Part shown: piece by piece, positions 25,946 to 33,604 of the stretch
Layout: each line of letters opens with the position of its first letter
Numbering within the stretch: position 1 is the stretch's first letter
Assembly (NCBI GenBank): GCA_035628505.1
Contig: DASPJR010000225.1
Span: 35,832-99,831 of the forward strand
Length of the DNA stretch: 64,000 bases
DNA from: DASPJR01 sp035628505
GTDB lineage: Bacteria; Planctomycetota; SZUA-567; H5-PLA8
Reading direction: 5' to 3'
Translations under genes and position numbers: made by a program
The notes under the pieces: model-generated
Told to the model about the DNA's origin: nothing
Databases searched by the model: none
Seen by the model: only the letters and a program-made list of their open reading frames with translations

Positions 25946-26980
25946 TTAAACCAAGAGCCGCTCCTTGCTCTTTTCCTCGCTTGACCTCCTTTCACGCGCC
26001 TCGCTCTCTGGCCGAACGGTCTCACGCGCCGCTTCCGCCGCCAAATTTGAAATCTGTCCAGAATTGCACGTGGGTCCTTCGGCGCTCGCCTCCTTTAAGA
26101 GTTCCTCCAGCAGCTCAATCTCAAGCTCGGCCGGAACTTTGTCGTAGCAGGTCATGCACGCGGCAAACATGCGCGGGTAGGAACTGAAGCCCAGCTTCAC
26201 GGCCCAGCTGGAGCGGTGAAAACGCGGCCCGCGCCGCGACGCTTTGAGCTCCGCATAAATCTCATCGGCCGTCTTCTGTTGCTTACTTTGCTCCTTTGCG
26301 TCTTTGCGTGAGAACAAAAACTCCCGCAGCCCGGCCTTCAGCTTTGCACGCAAGCCTTCGGCGCGGATCACGTCGGCCAGTTCGCGGATCGACAGGCCAT
26401 TGATTTCTTTGCTGAATCCGCTGAGCTTCTTCTCGGCAATGCCGAGCTCGTGACAGATCGCGCGGATGGGATCCCACTTATGGGTCTGCTTCACCCAGCG
26501 CACATCGTTTTCGCCGACGGGCGTCTGCGCCCCGGCTTTACGGCGTTCATCCATTTTTCTTTCGAACGCGCGAATCTCATAGCGCAGCAGGCGTTCAACG
26601 TTCTCCATCAGCAGCGCGACCTTCTGCGCGCGCTCGTTGGGATGTTCGCCGTCGTCGTGGGCCGGCGTGAGTCCCGAGATTTCGCGCCACAGCGGCTGAG
26701 CGTGACTTTTAAACTCCGGCCGGCTGTTCTGGATGCGCTGCTGCAGGCGTCGCTCGGCTTCTTTTTCGCCGAGCTTCTCCTTGTCGCGTTCAAACGTTTT
26801 GCGCGAATTCTCGTCCCACTCGTAGGCGTTGCGGAACGCAAGCGCCTTGCGCGTCTCCCAGACTTTCACCAGCCCCGCCGAGAACATCGTTTCAAGCGGC
26901 GCATTCAGCTCGGCCTCGCTCAGCCCATGCAAACCTTTGCGAACGTACTCCTCCTTCACTTTCTGAAAATCCGTACCCAT
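25946..26980 (-). CDS. hypothetical charged, helical protein
   Basis: A 344-residue soluble protein, strongly charged and mostly helical. It has coiled-coil-like stretches (KTFERDKEKLGEKEAERRLQ, about 60-80) and a Glu/Lys/Arg-rich C-terminus. No family recognised. Residues about 219-232 (FSRKDAKEQSKQQK) are encoded by 26279-26322, which reads like the dispersed intergenic CTTTGCGTCTTTGCGTGAG repeat. A repeat thus appears to have been captured in the reading frame. Two cysteines (ACMTCYDK, about 288-295) could bind metal. It stands alone, flanked by repeat-rich spacers on both sides. Confidence 0.6.
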   Translation of the reverse strand: MGTDFQKVKEEYVRKGLHGLSEAELNAPLETMFSAGLVKVWETRKALAFRNAYEWDENSRKTFERDKEKLGEKEAERRLQQRIQNSRPEFKSHAQPLWREISGLTPAHDDGEHPNERAQKVALLMENVERLLRYEIRAFERKMDERRKAGAQTPVGENDVRWVKQTHKWDPIRAICHELGIAEKKLSGFSKEINGLSIRELADVIRAEGLRAKLKAGLREFLFSRKDAKEQSKQQKTADEIYAELKASRRGPRFHRSSWAVKLGFSSYPRMFAACMTCYDKVPAELEIELLEELLKEASAEGPTCNSGQISNLAAEAARETVRPESEARERRSSEEKSKERLLV

Positions 26981-26996
26981 ACGTCACCTCCCGGCG

Positions 26997-27136
26997 ACTT
27001 CGGTTTCTAGTTTCTAGTTTCTAGTTTCTGGTTTCCAGTTACTGCATCGATCCTGCCGACGCGTGCAGAAGCACCTCGGACGACGATTCGTTCGCGGGAA
27101 CTGGAAACCAGAAACGTTAAACTAGAAACCGAAGTG
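26997..27136. repeat. inverted pair of TTTCTAG heptad arrays
   Basis: Five consecutive 7-mers (TTTCTAG three times, then TTTCTGG and TTTCCAG) occupy 27004-27038. Four facing 7-mers (CTGGAAA, CCAGAAA, CGTTAAA, CTAGAAA) occupy 27101-27128. The flanks ACTTCGG and CCGAAGT are also complementary, so the whole 140 bp can fold into one hairpin with a loop of about 60 nt. Confidence 0.85.
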
Positions 27137-27364
27137 TCGCGGAACTGCGCTGGTTTTCTCTGCGCCACGCGGGGAGCGTAGCCGCCAGAGTATAGGGTAT
27201 CAGCACAGCCCGGAAAGATACTGGCATTAGGATACTATACGGGCTCATCCGTAGCAAGCGAAATCTACCAAAAAAGGACTGAATGTCTCCTATGAGAGCA
27301 GTGACTGAGCAATGCCCAATCGCAGAGCCCGCTCATGCGGTCGCAAGCGCCCCCCGCGCAGTGT

Positions 27365-27806
27365 CCCCCTCCCCTTGCGGGAGGGGGTAGGGGGAGGGGT
27401 TAGCCGTGGGCATCTCTGAACGCGCCGAAACAAACAGCGTAAGTGAATTTTTCATTTTCAAACCGCGCCCTTTAGCAGCGCAGCAGAACAGAATTTTAGA
27501 TTTGAGAGTTTAGATTTTAAATTTTAAAGCGAACTGCAAGGTTGGCTGAGCGAGGGCCGTTCGTTTTCAAATATAAATTTTAAACTTTCAAATGACAGAT
27601 TCTGTTCTTTTTTCGTGCGCGAACTGAATTTTTCATTTCACAGTTCTCAGTTTTCATTTGTCATTTAACAGCGCCGAGAAGCAGCGCCGTTTCAAATGAG
27701 AAATGAGAATTGAGAAATTAGAAATGAAAAATGCAGTTCTGTTTTCACACGTGCCAACACCGGCAGCGGCTAACCCCTCACCCTAAGCCCTCTCCCGCAG
27801 GGGGGG
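27365..27806. mobile_element. MITE-like element with GC-rich inverted ends
   Basis: The left end CCCCTCCCCTTGCGGGAGGG continues to GGGGAGGGGTTAGCC (to about 27404). The right end GGCTAACCCCTCACCCTAAG continues into CCCTCTCCCGCAGGGG (27767-27806), and it is an inverted, slightly diverged copy of the left. The interior is AT-rich, non-coding, and made of facing heptad arrays. A related element with the same ends lies at 32211-32497. There is no transposase, so 'MITE-like' describes structure only. Confidence 0.55.
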
Positions 27807-28113
27807 CAGAGAGTTTAGATTTTAAATTTTAAAGCGAACTGCAAGGTTGGCTGAACGATGGCCGTTCGTTTTCAAATATAAATTTTAAACTTTCAAATGA
27901 CAGATTCTGTTCTTTTTTCGTGCGCGAACTGAATTTTTCATTTCACAGTTCTCAGTTTTCATTTGTCATTTAACAGCGCCGAGAAGCGCCGTTTCAAATG
28001 AGAAATAAGAATTGAGAAATTAGAAATGAAAAATTCAGTTCTGTTTTCACACGTGCCAATACCGGCAGCGGCTAACCCCTCACCCTAAGCCCTCTCCCGC
28101 AGGGGGAGAGGGG
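27504..28113. repeat. 305-bp tandem duplication of AT-rich heptad hairpins
   Basis: Bases from 27504 (GAGAGTTTAGATTTTAAATT) are repeated 305 bp later from 27809. The similarity continues to CCCTCTCCCGCAGGGGG near 28106, with only a few differences, including a 3-bp deletion in copy two (GAGAAGCGCCG against GAGAAGCAGCGCCG). Each copy has two hairpins whose arms are degenerate 7-mers. For example, TTTTTCA...TTTAACA at 27629-27670 faces AAATGAG...AAATGCA at 27694-27735. Confidence 0.85.
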
Positions 28114-28216
28114 ATCGGCGGTCCGGCTGAAGCGGGAATATGTTTCCAACGGCGTGCCGGGCGATCGTTCGCCTCGTTCTGCTTGAACGCCGTGCTTCTG
28201 GCACTAAAAACAGGCG

Positions 28217-28969
28217 ATGATTTGTCCTCTGCTGGCGATCGAGACCTCCGGTAAGTCGCTCGGTGTGGCCCTGCGGGCTGAGAACGGGCTGGTCTTCGAA
28301 GAAAATGTGCAGGCCGGCTCGATTCACGGCCGCGCACTGGCTCCGCTGATCACGAAAGCGCTTCAGGAGCACCGTTTAAAGCCGGGTCAGTTGTCGGGTG
28401 TTGCCGTTTCGCTGGGTCCCGGTTCGTGGACAGGTTTGCGAATCGGGTTGAGCGCTGCAAAAGCGCTCGCGTGGGGCGCCGGGATTCGGATTCTTGGCGT
28501 GCCCAGCTTTGAAGCGCTGGCGCTGGATGCGGAGAAGCACGCGCCGCAGCATGCGCGGCTGGTGCTGCGGGATGCGCGCAGCGAAGGTTTTTTTCTGGCG
28601 CTTTTCAGCGAGACTTCACCGCACCCGGAACGGTGGATAAAGGAGTGCGTGCTGAAGATGCCGGACGCGCTGGCGGCTGTCGATGAAGAAATGAGTTCGC
28701 GCGCGGAGTTGCCGCTTGCGCTGTGCGGTGATGGTGTATGTCTGGACGCGGTGGCGGCTACGGCGCAGCAGCGCGGTTGGAGTCTGCTGCGGCAGTGCGA
28801 ACATATCTCGGCGGCGGCCGTGGCCGAATGCGGCTGGGCGCGCCTTCTTAAAGGAGAGGGCACCAGCGAAGCCGCGGAGATTCACAAGCTCGGCCCGTTG
28901 TACCTGCGCGCCAGCGATCCGGAGATTAAGCTGCTGGCCAGGCAGAAGGCCGGGGGCAGTGGGCAATAG
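28217..28969 (+). CDS. tsaB: tRNA threonylcarbamoyladenosine biosynthesis protein TsaB
   Basis: Partner of TsaD in making t6A at position 37 of ANN-decoding tRNAs. The 250-residue protein has the ASKHA N-terminus LLAIETSGKSLGVALR and the family signature VSLGPGSWTGLRIGLSAAKA (about 64-83), followed by GVPSFEALA. It lacks the metal-binding histidines that TsaD has, as expected for this subunit. No other t6A gene is nearby. The next gene starts within about 190 bp on the same strand, so they may be co-transcribed. Confidence 0.93.
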   Translation: MICPLLAIETSGKSLGVALRAENGLVFEENVQAGSIHGRALAPLITKALQEHRLKPGQLSGVAVSLGPGSWTGLRIGLSAAKALAWGAGIRILGVPSFEALALDAEKHAPQHARLVLRDARSEGFFLALFSETSPHPERWIKECVLKMPDALAAVDEEMSSRAELPLALCGDGVCLDAVAATAQQRGWSLLRQCEHISAAAVAECGWARLLKGEGTSEAAEIHKLGPLYLRASDPEIKLLARQKAGGSGQ

Positions 28970-28977
28970 GCGTCATG

Positions 28978-29052
28978 TGGCGCGAGCTTCAGCTCGCGAA
29001 AGACCCGGGAACTAAAGTTCGCCAAAGACCCGCGAACTAAAGTTCGCGCCAC
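28978..29052. repeat. palindromic repeat CGCGAACTAAAGTTCGCG
   Basis: Two dyads follow tsaB: GCGCGAGCTTCAGCTCGCG and CGCGAACTAAAGTTCGCG, with a third near-copy GGGAACTAAAGTTCGCC between them. They can fold alone or with each other and may serve as terminator or mRNA-end structures. Similar boilerplate palindromes are common in PVC genomes. Confidence 0.6.
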
Positions 29053-29156
29053 AAAGAAGAACGGAGCCGTTCCTGGAAACGCAATCGTCAGTCAAAGCTG
29101 AGACCGCCGCAGCCCCGTCTGCGCCCGCATCTCCCGGCAAGTCGCTGGGCGAACGG

Positions 29157-30956
29157 GTGCTGGATGCGACAGCCGTGATTGCCGTCGCGCATATCATTGC
29201 CAAGGTAATGGGTGTTATCCAGGCTCGCGTGATCGGCGATTATTACGGATTCGGGAATGAAAACGATGCGTTCGTGCTCGCGTTCGAGGGATTGATCCTC
29301 ACCCTTTACTTCATTGGCGAGGAATCGATCGGACCGGCATTCCTTCCGGTTTTCATCGCCGCGAAGGAAAAAAATTCAGAGACCGAGGCGTGGCGCTTTA
29401 CATCCACGCTCTGGAATCTGCACCTGTCGCTTCTTCTTGTCGTCACCGCGCTGCTGATGCTCTTTCCCGAGCAGGCCGTGTCCTATTTCACGCGCTTTAA
29501 CAAAGCCAGCGCTGCGGACCAGCTCGAACGTTCCAAACTCGCCGTCCATTTCCTGACGATGATGGCTCCTTCGCTCATCGGGCTTTCGCTCGGCTCGCTG
29601 ACGTATGTCATCATGAACGGCTACAAAAAATTCTTCTGGCCTGCCTTCGCCGATGCGGCTCTTAAATGCGGCCTGGTGGCCGGAGTAATCATTGGCCTCA
29701 GGATGGGGCTGAATGAAAACGCGCTGGTGGCCGGCGTGCTGGTTGCAGGATTCACAAAAATTGCGGTGCATCTGACGGCACTGGGAAGAAAAATCCTGCT
29801 CTATCGCCCGGTGCTGAACCTGAATGATCCGCACTTCCGCAAATTTCTCCTGCTGGTTGCGCCCTTGCTGCTGGGCATCATCTTTGCCAAGACACGCGAT
29901 TACTTTAATAATTTCTATATTATCAGCTCGCTTGAGGAAGGCATGCTTTCGGTCAACAGCTACGGCCGCAAAGTTTACAGCACGGTCGGCTGGCTGATTC
30001 CCTACCCGCTTTCGATTGCGATGTTTCCCTTTTTCTGCGAACTGGTTGCGCGCGACGACAATAAGGCGCTGGGCGATTTTCTCACGCGCGCCAGCCGCAT
30101 GCTGATGCTGATCTTCATGCCGCTCACGATTGTTGTTGTCGTGCTTTCGGTGCCGCTCGCCCAGGCGCTCTTTGAAACGGGCAAAGTCAGTTCCGAAGAT
30201 GCGGCGCTCGCCGGGCGCGTGAATGCCTTTTACAGCGCGGTCATACCGTTCTACGCGCTCGAAACCATCTACATGCAGGCGTATTTCTCCACGCACCGCA
30301 CCGTTTCCGTGACGATCATCGGCATTCTGTTTTCGACGCTGTCAATGGTGATCAGCTATATCGGTGTCATCGTGTACGGACTGAAAGGCCCCGACGCGGT
30401 GGTGCTCGTCGCGCTGGGATTCACGACCAGCCGCGCCTTGAAAGCGCTGGCTCTGGCGACCATTCTGAAATGGCGCGGGCTGCCGCTTCTGCCGCTGGGC
30501 TCAACGATTCCGTACCTCGTGCGACTGACCATCCTGAGTGTCGCATGCGGTGCAGCGGCGTACGGCACGCTGCAGGTGGTCTCAAAATTCCAGGGCGCGC
30601 CGGCGGTTGCGAAAGCTGAGCCCGCGGTGAAAGCAGCGACGAAGAACGAAGCCGCTGAGCCGCAGAAGCCGAAAGATCCGCCGCCATCTAGAGACAAGGC
30701 GCCAGAACCTCCCTCGTCGATGAAAGAGATGGGCCCGGCAAAGCCTGGCGACGCTCCTCCGGCGAAGCCGGCCGGCTCGGGGATGAAAGCGCTTCTGCGC
30801 GCCGCGCCCAAACTCGCCGTGCCCGGACTGGTCGCGGGTGTCGTGTTCCTGGTCCTGTGCAAGCTGCTGCGCCTGGATGAATTTGACGAGATCATCCGTT
30901 TCACGAAGGAGAAGCTCAGCCGGCGCGGCAAGAAAAAAGCTGCAGCGGGCGCGTAA
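29157..30956 (+). CDS. murJ: lipid II flippase MurJ (MviN family) with a Pro-rich cytoplasmic insert
   Basis: Polytopic membrane protein that flips lipid II for peptidoglycan synthesis. The 599 residues show the MurJ pattern of about 14 helices, with AKVMGVIQARVIGDYYGFGN near the N-terminus and FYSAVIPFYALETIYMQAYF later. A long hydrophilic linker rich in Pro, Lys, Ala and Glu (about residues 490-545) separates the last helix from the rest, which is unusual. The start is uncertain. GTG 29157 is the first standard codon, but the frame is open upstream and a CTG at 29073 follows ACGGAG. About 28 further residues may therefore belong to the protein. Confidence 0.88.
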   Translation: MLDATAVIAVAHIIAKVMGVIQARVIGDYYGFGNENDAFVLAFEGLILTLYFIGEESIGPAFLPVFIAAKEKNSETEAWRFTSTLWNLHLSLLLVVTALLMLFPEQAVSYFTRFNKASAADQLERSKLAVHFLTMMAPSLIGLSLGSLTYVIMNGYKKFFWPAFADAALKCGLVAGVIIGLRMGLNENALVAGVLVAGFTKIAVHLTALGRKILLYRPVLNLNDPHFRKFLLLVAPLLLGIIFAKTRDYFNNFYIISSLEEGMLSVNSYGRKVYSTVGWLIPYPLSIAMFPFFCELVARDDNKALGDFLTRASRMLMLIFMPLTIVVVVLSVPLAQALFETGKVSSEDAALAGRVNAFYSAVIPFYALETIYMQAYFSTHRTVSVTIIGILFSTLSMVISYIGVIVYGLKGPDAVVLVALGFTTSRALKALALATILKWRGLPLLPLGSTIPYLVRLTILSVACGAAAYGTLQVVSKFQGAPAVAKAEPAVKAATKNEAAEPQKPKDPPPSRDKAPEPPSSMKEMGPAKPGDAPPAKPAGSGMKALLRAAPKLAVPGLVAGVVFLVLCKLLRLDEFDEIIRFTKEKLSRRGKKKAAAGA

Positions 30957-31030
30957 ACGTAAAAGGCCGGAGAAGCCTCGACCGTTGCGCTTGCAAACAT
31001 TCGAGCAACTCTCGACACTTTGTCGTGGCG

Positions 31031-32176
31031 ATGAAAAAACTCTGCTTTATCTGCGAAGCGACTGAAGGCGGCGTGCGCAAGCACCTGCGCGACCTGATCC
31101 GTGTTTTTTCCCGGCCGGGCGAGGGCTTCGAAATCCATGCGATACTTGGCGACCGCGGCGAGCCCGGCCTGCGCGAAGAGCTCAATGCGATGCCGCTGCA
31201 GCACACGTTCGTTCCGCAGTTTCAGCGCTCGATCAGCTCGCTGCGCGACACGCGTGCGTACATGCACATCAAGGAGCTGCTGCGAAAGATTCAGCCGGAC
31301 ATTGTTCACACGCACAGCGCCAAGGCCGGATTTCTCGGCCGCTACGCCGCGCATCACCTGGGAATCAAAAAGATTCTGCACACGCCGCATGTGTTTCCCT
31401 TCCAGTGGGCTCATGGCTTCCAGGCGCGCGTGTACCTGGCGCTCGAGAAACAAGTCGCGCGCTTCAGCCATACGCTCATCTGCGTGGGCGAAAGTCAGCG
31501 CGAGGACGCCTTGGCGCGCAAGGTCGCTGAAGCGGAGAAGCTCGTCGTCGTGCGAAACGGGATCGAACTTCCGCCTGAAAGTGCCGCAGCCGAACGTGAG
31601 CGCGCGCGCAGCAACGCGCGGCGCGCCCTCGAGATTGCTGATGATCAGCCGGCCATCGGCATGGTCGCACGGCTGGCGCCGCAGAAAGGCGTGGGCGCGT
31701 TTGTGCGCTCGGCCGCGCTGATTCTGGAAAAGAATCCGCGCTGCGTTTTTTTCATGATCGGAGGGGGCCCGCTGGAAGGCGAAGTCCGCGCCCGCATGGC
31801 CGAGCTCGGCGTGGGTCAGGAAAAGTTCCGCCTGCTGGGCCACCGGCAGGACGCGCCGCGGCTCTATCCCGGCTTTGACGTCGCGGTCTTGTCGAGTCTC
31901 TACGAGGGTCTGCCGTACGTGCTGCTGGAAGCGATGGCGTGGGGCGTGCCGATCGTCGCGACAGACGTGCTGGGCTCGCGCGATGTCGTCGTTGACGGCG
32001 AGACCGGATTTCTGGCGCGCGTGAACGACCCGAAGCACATCGCCGAGCGCACGCTGCTGCTGCTCGAGGACGCGCCGCTGCGCAAGCGTTACGGCAGCGC
32101 CGCGCAGAAGCGCGTGGCGGAGGAGTTTTCGTTCGCGAAGTTTATCGAGGGGCACCGGGCGCTGTACAACGGCTGA
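31031..32176 (+). CDS. glycosyltransferase, GT4 family
   Basis: A GT-B fold enzyme of about 381 residues (ATG 31031; GTG 31025 possible). The N-terminal acceptor domain begins KKLCFICEATEGGVRKHLRD and contains PDIVHTHSAKAGFLGRYAAH. The C-terminal donor domain has GMVARLAPQKGVGAFV, FFMIGGGPLEGEVRARM and the E-x7-E motif as SSLYEGLPYVLLEAMAWGVP (about 291-310). Members transfer a nucleotide-activated sugar while retaining anomeric configuration. Donor and acceptor cannot be told. It follows murJ by 75 bp, which suggests a cell-envelope or exopolysaccharide role. Confidence 0.88.
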   Translation: MKKLCFICEATEGGVRKHLRDLIRVFSRPGEGFEIHAILGDRGEPGLREELNAMPLQHTFVPQFQRSISSLRDTRAYMHIKELLRKIQPDIVHTHSAKAGFLGRYAAHHLGIKKILHTPHVFPFQWAHGFQARVYLALEKQVARFSHTLICVGESQREDALARKVAEAEKLVVVRNGIELPPESAAAERERARSNARRALEIADDQPAIGMVARLAPQKGVGAFVRSAALILEKNPRCVFFMIGGGPLEGEVRARMAELGVGQEKFRLLGHRQDAPRLYPGFDVAVLSSLYEGLPYVLLEAMAWGVPIVATDVLGSRDVVVDGETGFLARVNDPKHIAERTLLLLEDAPLRKRYGSAAQKRVAEEFSFAKFIEGHRALYNG

Positions 32177-32210
32177 TTTTTTACCGCAGAGGCGCAGAGA
32201 CGCGGAGAAC

Positions 32211-32497
32211 GGGGGGTAGGGGGAGGGGTTAGCCGCACGCAATCGAAGATGCGTTGCCTGACAGCGAACAGAATTTTAAGTTTGAGAGTTTAGAATTTAA
32301 ATTTTAAAACCAACTGCTGCGTCGCCGCGCTATTCGTTAAAAAATTTAAACTTTCAAATCTCAAATTTAAAATTCAGTTCGTTTTTCTAGTTTGAAACCC
32401 GCTGCCGCTTAGATGACAAGCAATAGGAAATGAGAACTTCTGTTCTGTCGATGCGGGAGCTAACTCCTCCCCCTACCCCCTCCCGCAAGGGGAGGGG
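32211..32497. mobile_element. MITE-like element, second copy
   Basis: The 407-bp gap 32177-32583 has no gene. It contains a left GC-rich end (GGGGGTAGGGGGAGGGGTTA, 32211-32234), an AT-rich interior with heptad arrays (TTTGAGAGTTTAGAATTTAA and facing TTTCAAATCTCAAATTTAAA), and the inverted right end. The right end reads GCTAACTCCTCCCCCTACCC, CCTCCCGCAAGGGGAGGGG (32459-32497). GAGGCGCAGAGACGCGGAG-type repeats flank it on both sides. End sequences match the element at 27365-27806. Confidence 0.55.
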
Positions 32498-32583
32498 AAT
32501 ACAACAGCATCTCCGCATTTCCGCGTTCCGCGTATCAGAGTATCCGCGGCTTCCCGTCTCTGCGCCTCTGCAGTGAAATAAGA

Positions 32584-32841
32584 TTACGTCCCGTCGTCGG
32601 CGTCTTCGGGTTGCGTGGGCTGGAAGGCTTCGTCGGGCTTCGCGATTTCCTTGCCGGGAATCACGTACTTGCCCTGCAGCCAGTTGCCGAGGTCGATGTC
32701 ACGGCAGCGCTTGGAACAGAAAGGAAAAGAGGGATGCTGCGTGACATTGACGTACTCGAAGTCGGCGCCGCAGCGCGGGCAGCGGCCTTTCTTTTTCGGG
32801 CCGTCGACGGGAGGAGTGGGATCGGTTTTCTTCTTGGCCAT
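32584..32841 (-). CDS. yacG: DNA gyrase inhibitor YacG-type zinc protein
   Basis: A zinc-binding protein of about 85 residues (ATG 32841). It has two knuckles, CPRCGADF and FCSKRCRDIDLGNWL (C-x2-C...C-x3-C), and the ending GKYVIPG. This pattern is diagnostic of YacG. The E. coli homologue binds GyrB and inhibits gyrase, and whether that holds here is unknown. It is longer than usual, with a Lys/Pro N-terminus and an acidic C-terminus (PTQPEDADDGT). It is downstream of another small zinc-motif gene, with a hairpin between them. Confidence 0.9.
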   Translation of the reverse strand: MAKKKTDPTPPVDGPKKKGRCPRCGADFEYVNVTQHPSFPFCSKRCRDIDLGNWLQGKYVIPGKEIAKPDEAFQPTQPEDADDGT

Positions 32842-32865
32842 GGCGATACGCAATTCATTGAAACA

Positions 32866-32904
32866 AAAATGCCGATGGACGATTCTGGATCGTCAACCGG
32901 CATT
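32866..32904 (-). terminator. intrinsic terminator-like hairpin after the zinc-motif gene
   Basis: On the minus strand, GAATGCCGG and GACGAT pair with ATCGTC and CGGCATT around a CCAGA loop, followed directly by a short T-run (complement of AAAAAT). It lies between the stop at 32931 and the yacG start, so it may attenuate or end the upstream transcript. Confidence 0.65.
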
Positions 32905-32930
32905 CGTCAATCTGTTTAGACGTTCGGTTT

Positions 32931-33326
32931 TTAGAGCGTGTTCTCTTTCGCCGGATCAGTCGGAATGCCGGCCATCACGCCGGATTCATCCGCGGAAACC
33001 GCCGGAAGCGTTGCATCGGATTCGCTGCTCTCGGTGATCTTGCGGATTTCGTACTGCACGGCTTCCATTTCGCGGCGCCACTTGATGCGGCCCTGGAAAC
33101 CGACGACGACCTCGTACATCTGCTGGGCTTTCTTGAGCTCGCGCTCAAGGGCCTTGAGGCGATCATCGCGGCGCATGCCGCTTTCGGGTGCGGAGGTTTG
33201 TTCGCGCGGGGTGTCGTTATAAATCATACCCCGTCGCCAGATTTGACCGTAGTGACGCCGACAATAACCTTTGGCGTGGGACGCATTAGGGCAGCCTTCG
33301 ACGATGCATTGCGCCGGTTTAGGCAT
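32931..33326 (-). CDS. small zinc-motif protein with helical tail
   Basis: A 131-residue protein whose N-terminus has a compact Cys/His motif, CIVEGCPNASHAKGYCRRHY (C-x4-C-x8-C-x2-H), typical of small zinc folds seen in phage and PVC hypothetical proteins. It continues GQIWRRG. The middle (about 52-95) is a charged helix (DRLKALERELKKAQQMYEVV) with coiled-coil character. The C-terminus is acidic. A nucleic-acid or nucleoprotein role is conceivable, but no function can be assigned. It lies just upstream of yacG on the same strand. Confidence 0.75.
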   Translation of the reverse strand: MPKPAQCIVEGCPNASHAKGYCRRHYGQIWRRGMIYNDTPREQTSAPESGMRRDDRLKALERELKKAQQMYEVVVGFQGRIKWRREMEAVQYEIRKITESSESDATLPAVSADESGVMAGIPTDPAKENTL

Positions 33327-33604
33327 AGACCTCTTCCCCCAAACGGTGAAAGGAGCGTTAACTTTTGACTCGTAATTGCGTGGTCTTATTGGCGCACGTG
33401 TGCGAAGTCAACACAAATGTACTGGAATGTTTACTTTTGTAAAAAAAAGATCGAAGGTTCTCAGTGTGCACCTATGAACTGTAGAGGCTGCATTCGCTTG
33501 AAATGATTAAAAAGTCTTCTTGTTTTGACGCGTCTAAACAGTTACTCATAACACGTGCATCATTGCGGTTCTGATTTCGATCCTCTAGCGGCCTCTTCTT
33601 TGTG

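Larger units (their letters stand above)
26981..28216. other. 1.2-kb non-coding repeat tract
   Basis: No real gene is visible in this stretch. It is almost entirely repeats: an inverted TTTCTAG heptad pair (26997-27136), a spacer, a GC-ended MITE-like element (27365-27806) and a second tandem copy of its right half (27809-28113). The promoter of tsaB must lie in or after the last copy. Confidence 0.8.
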
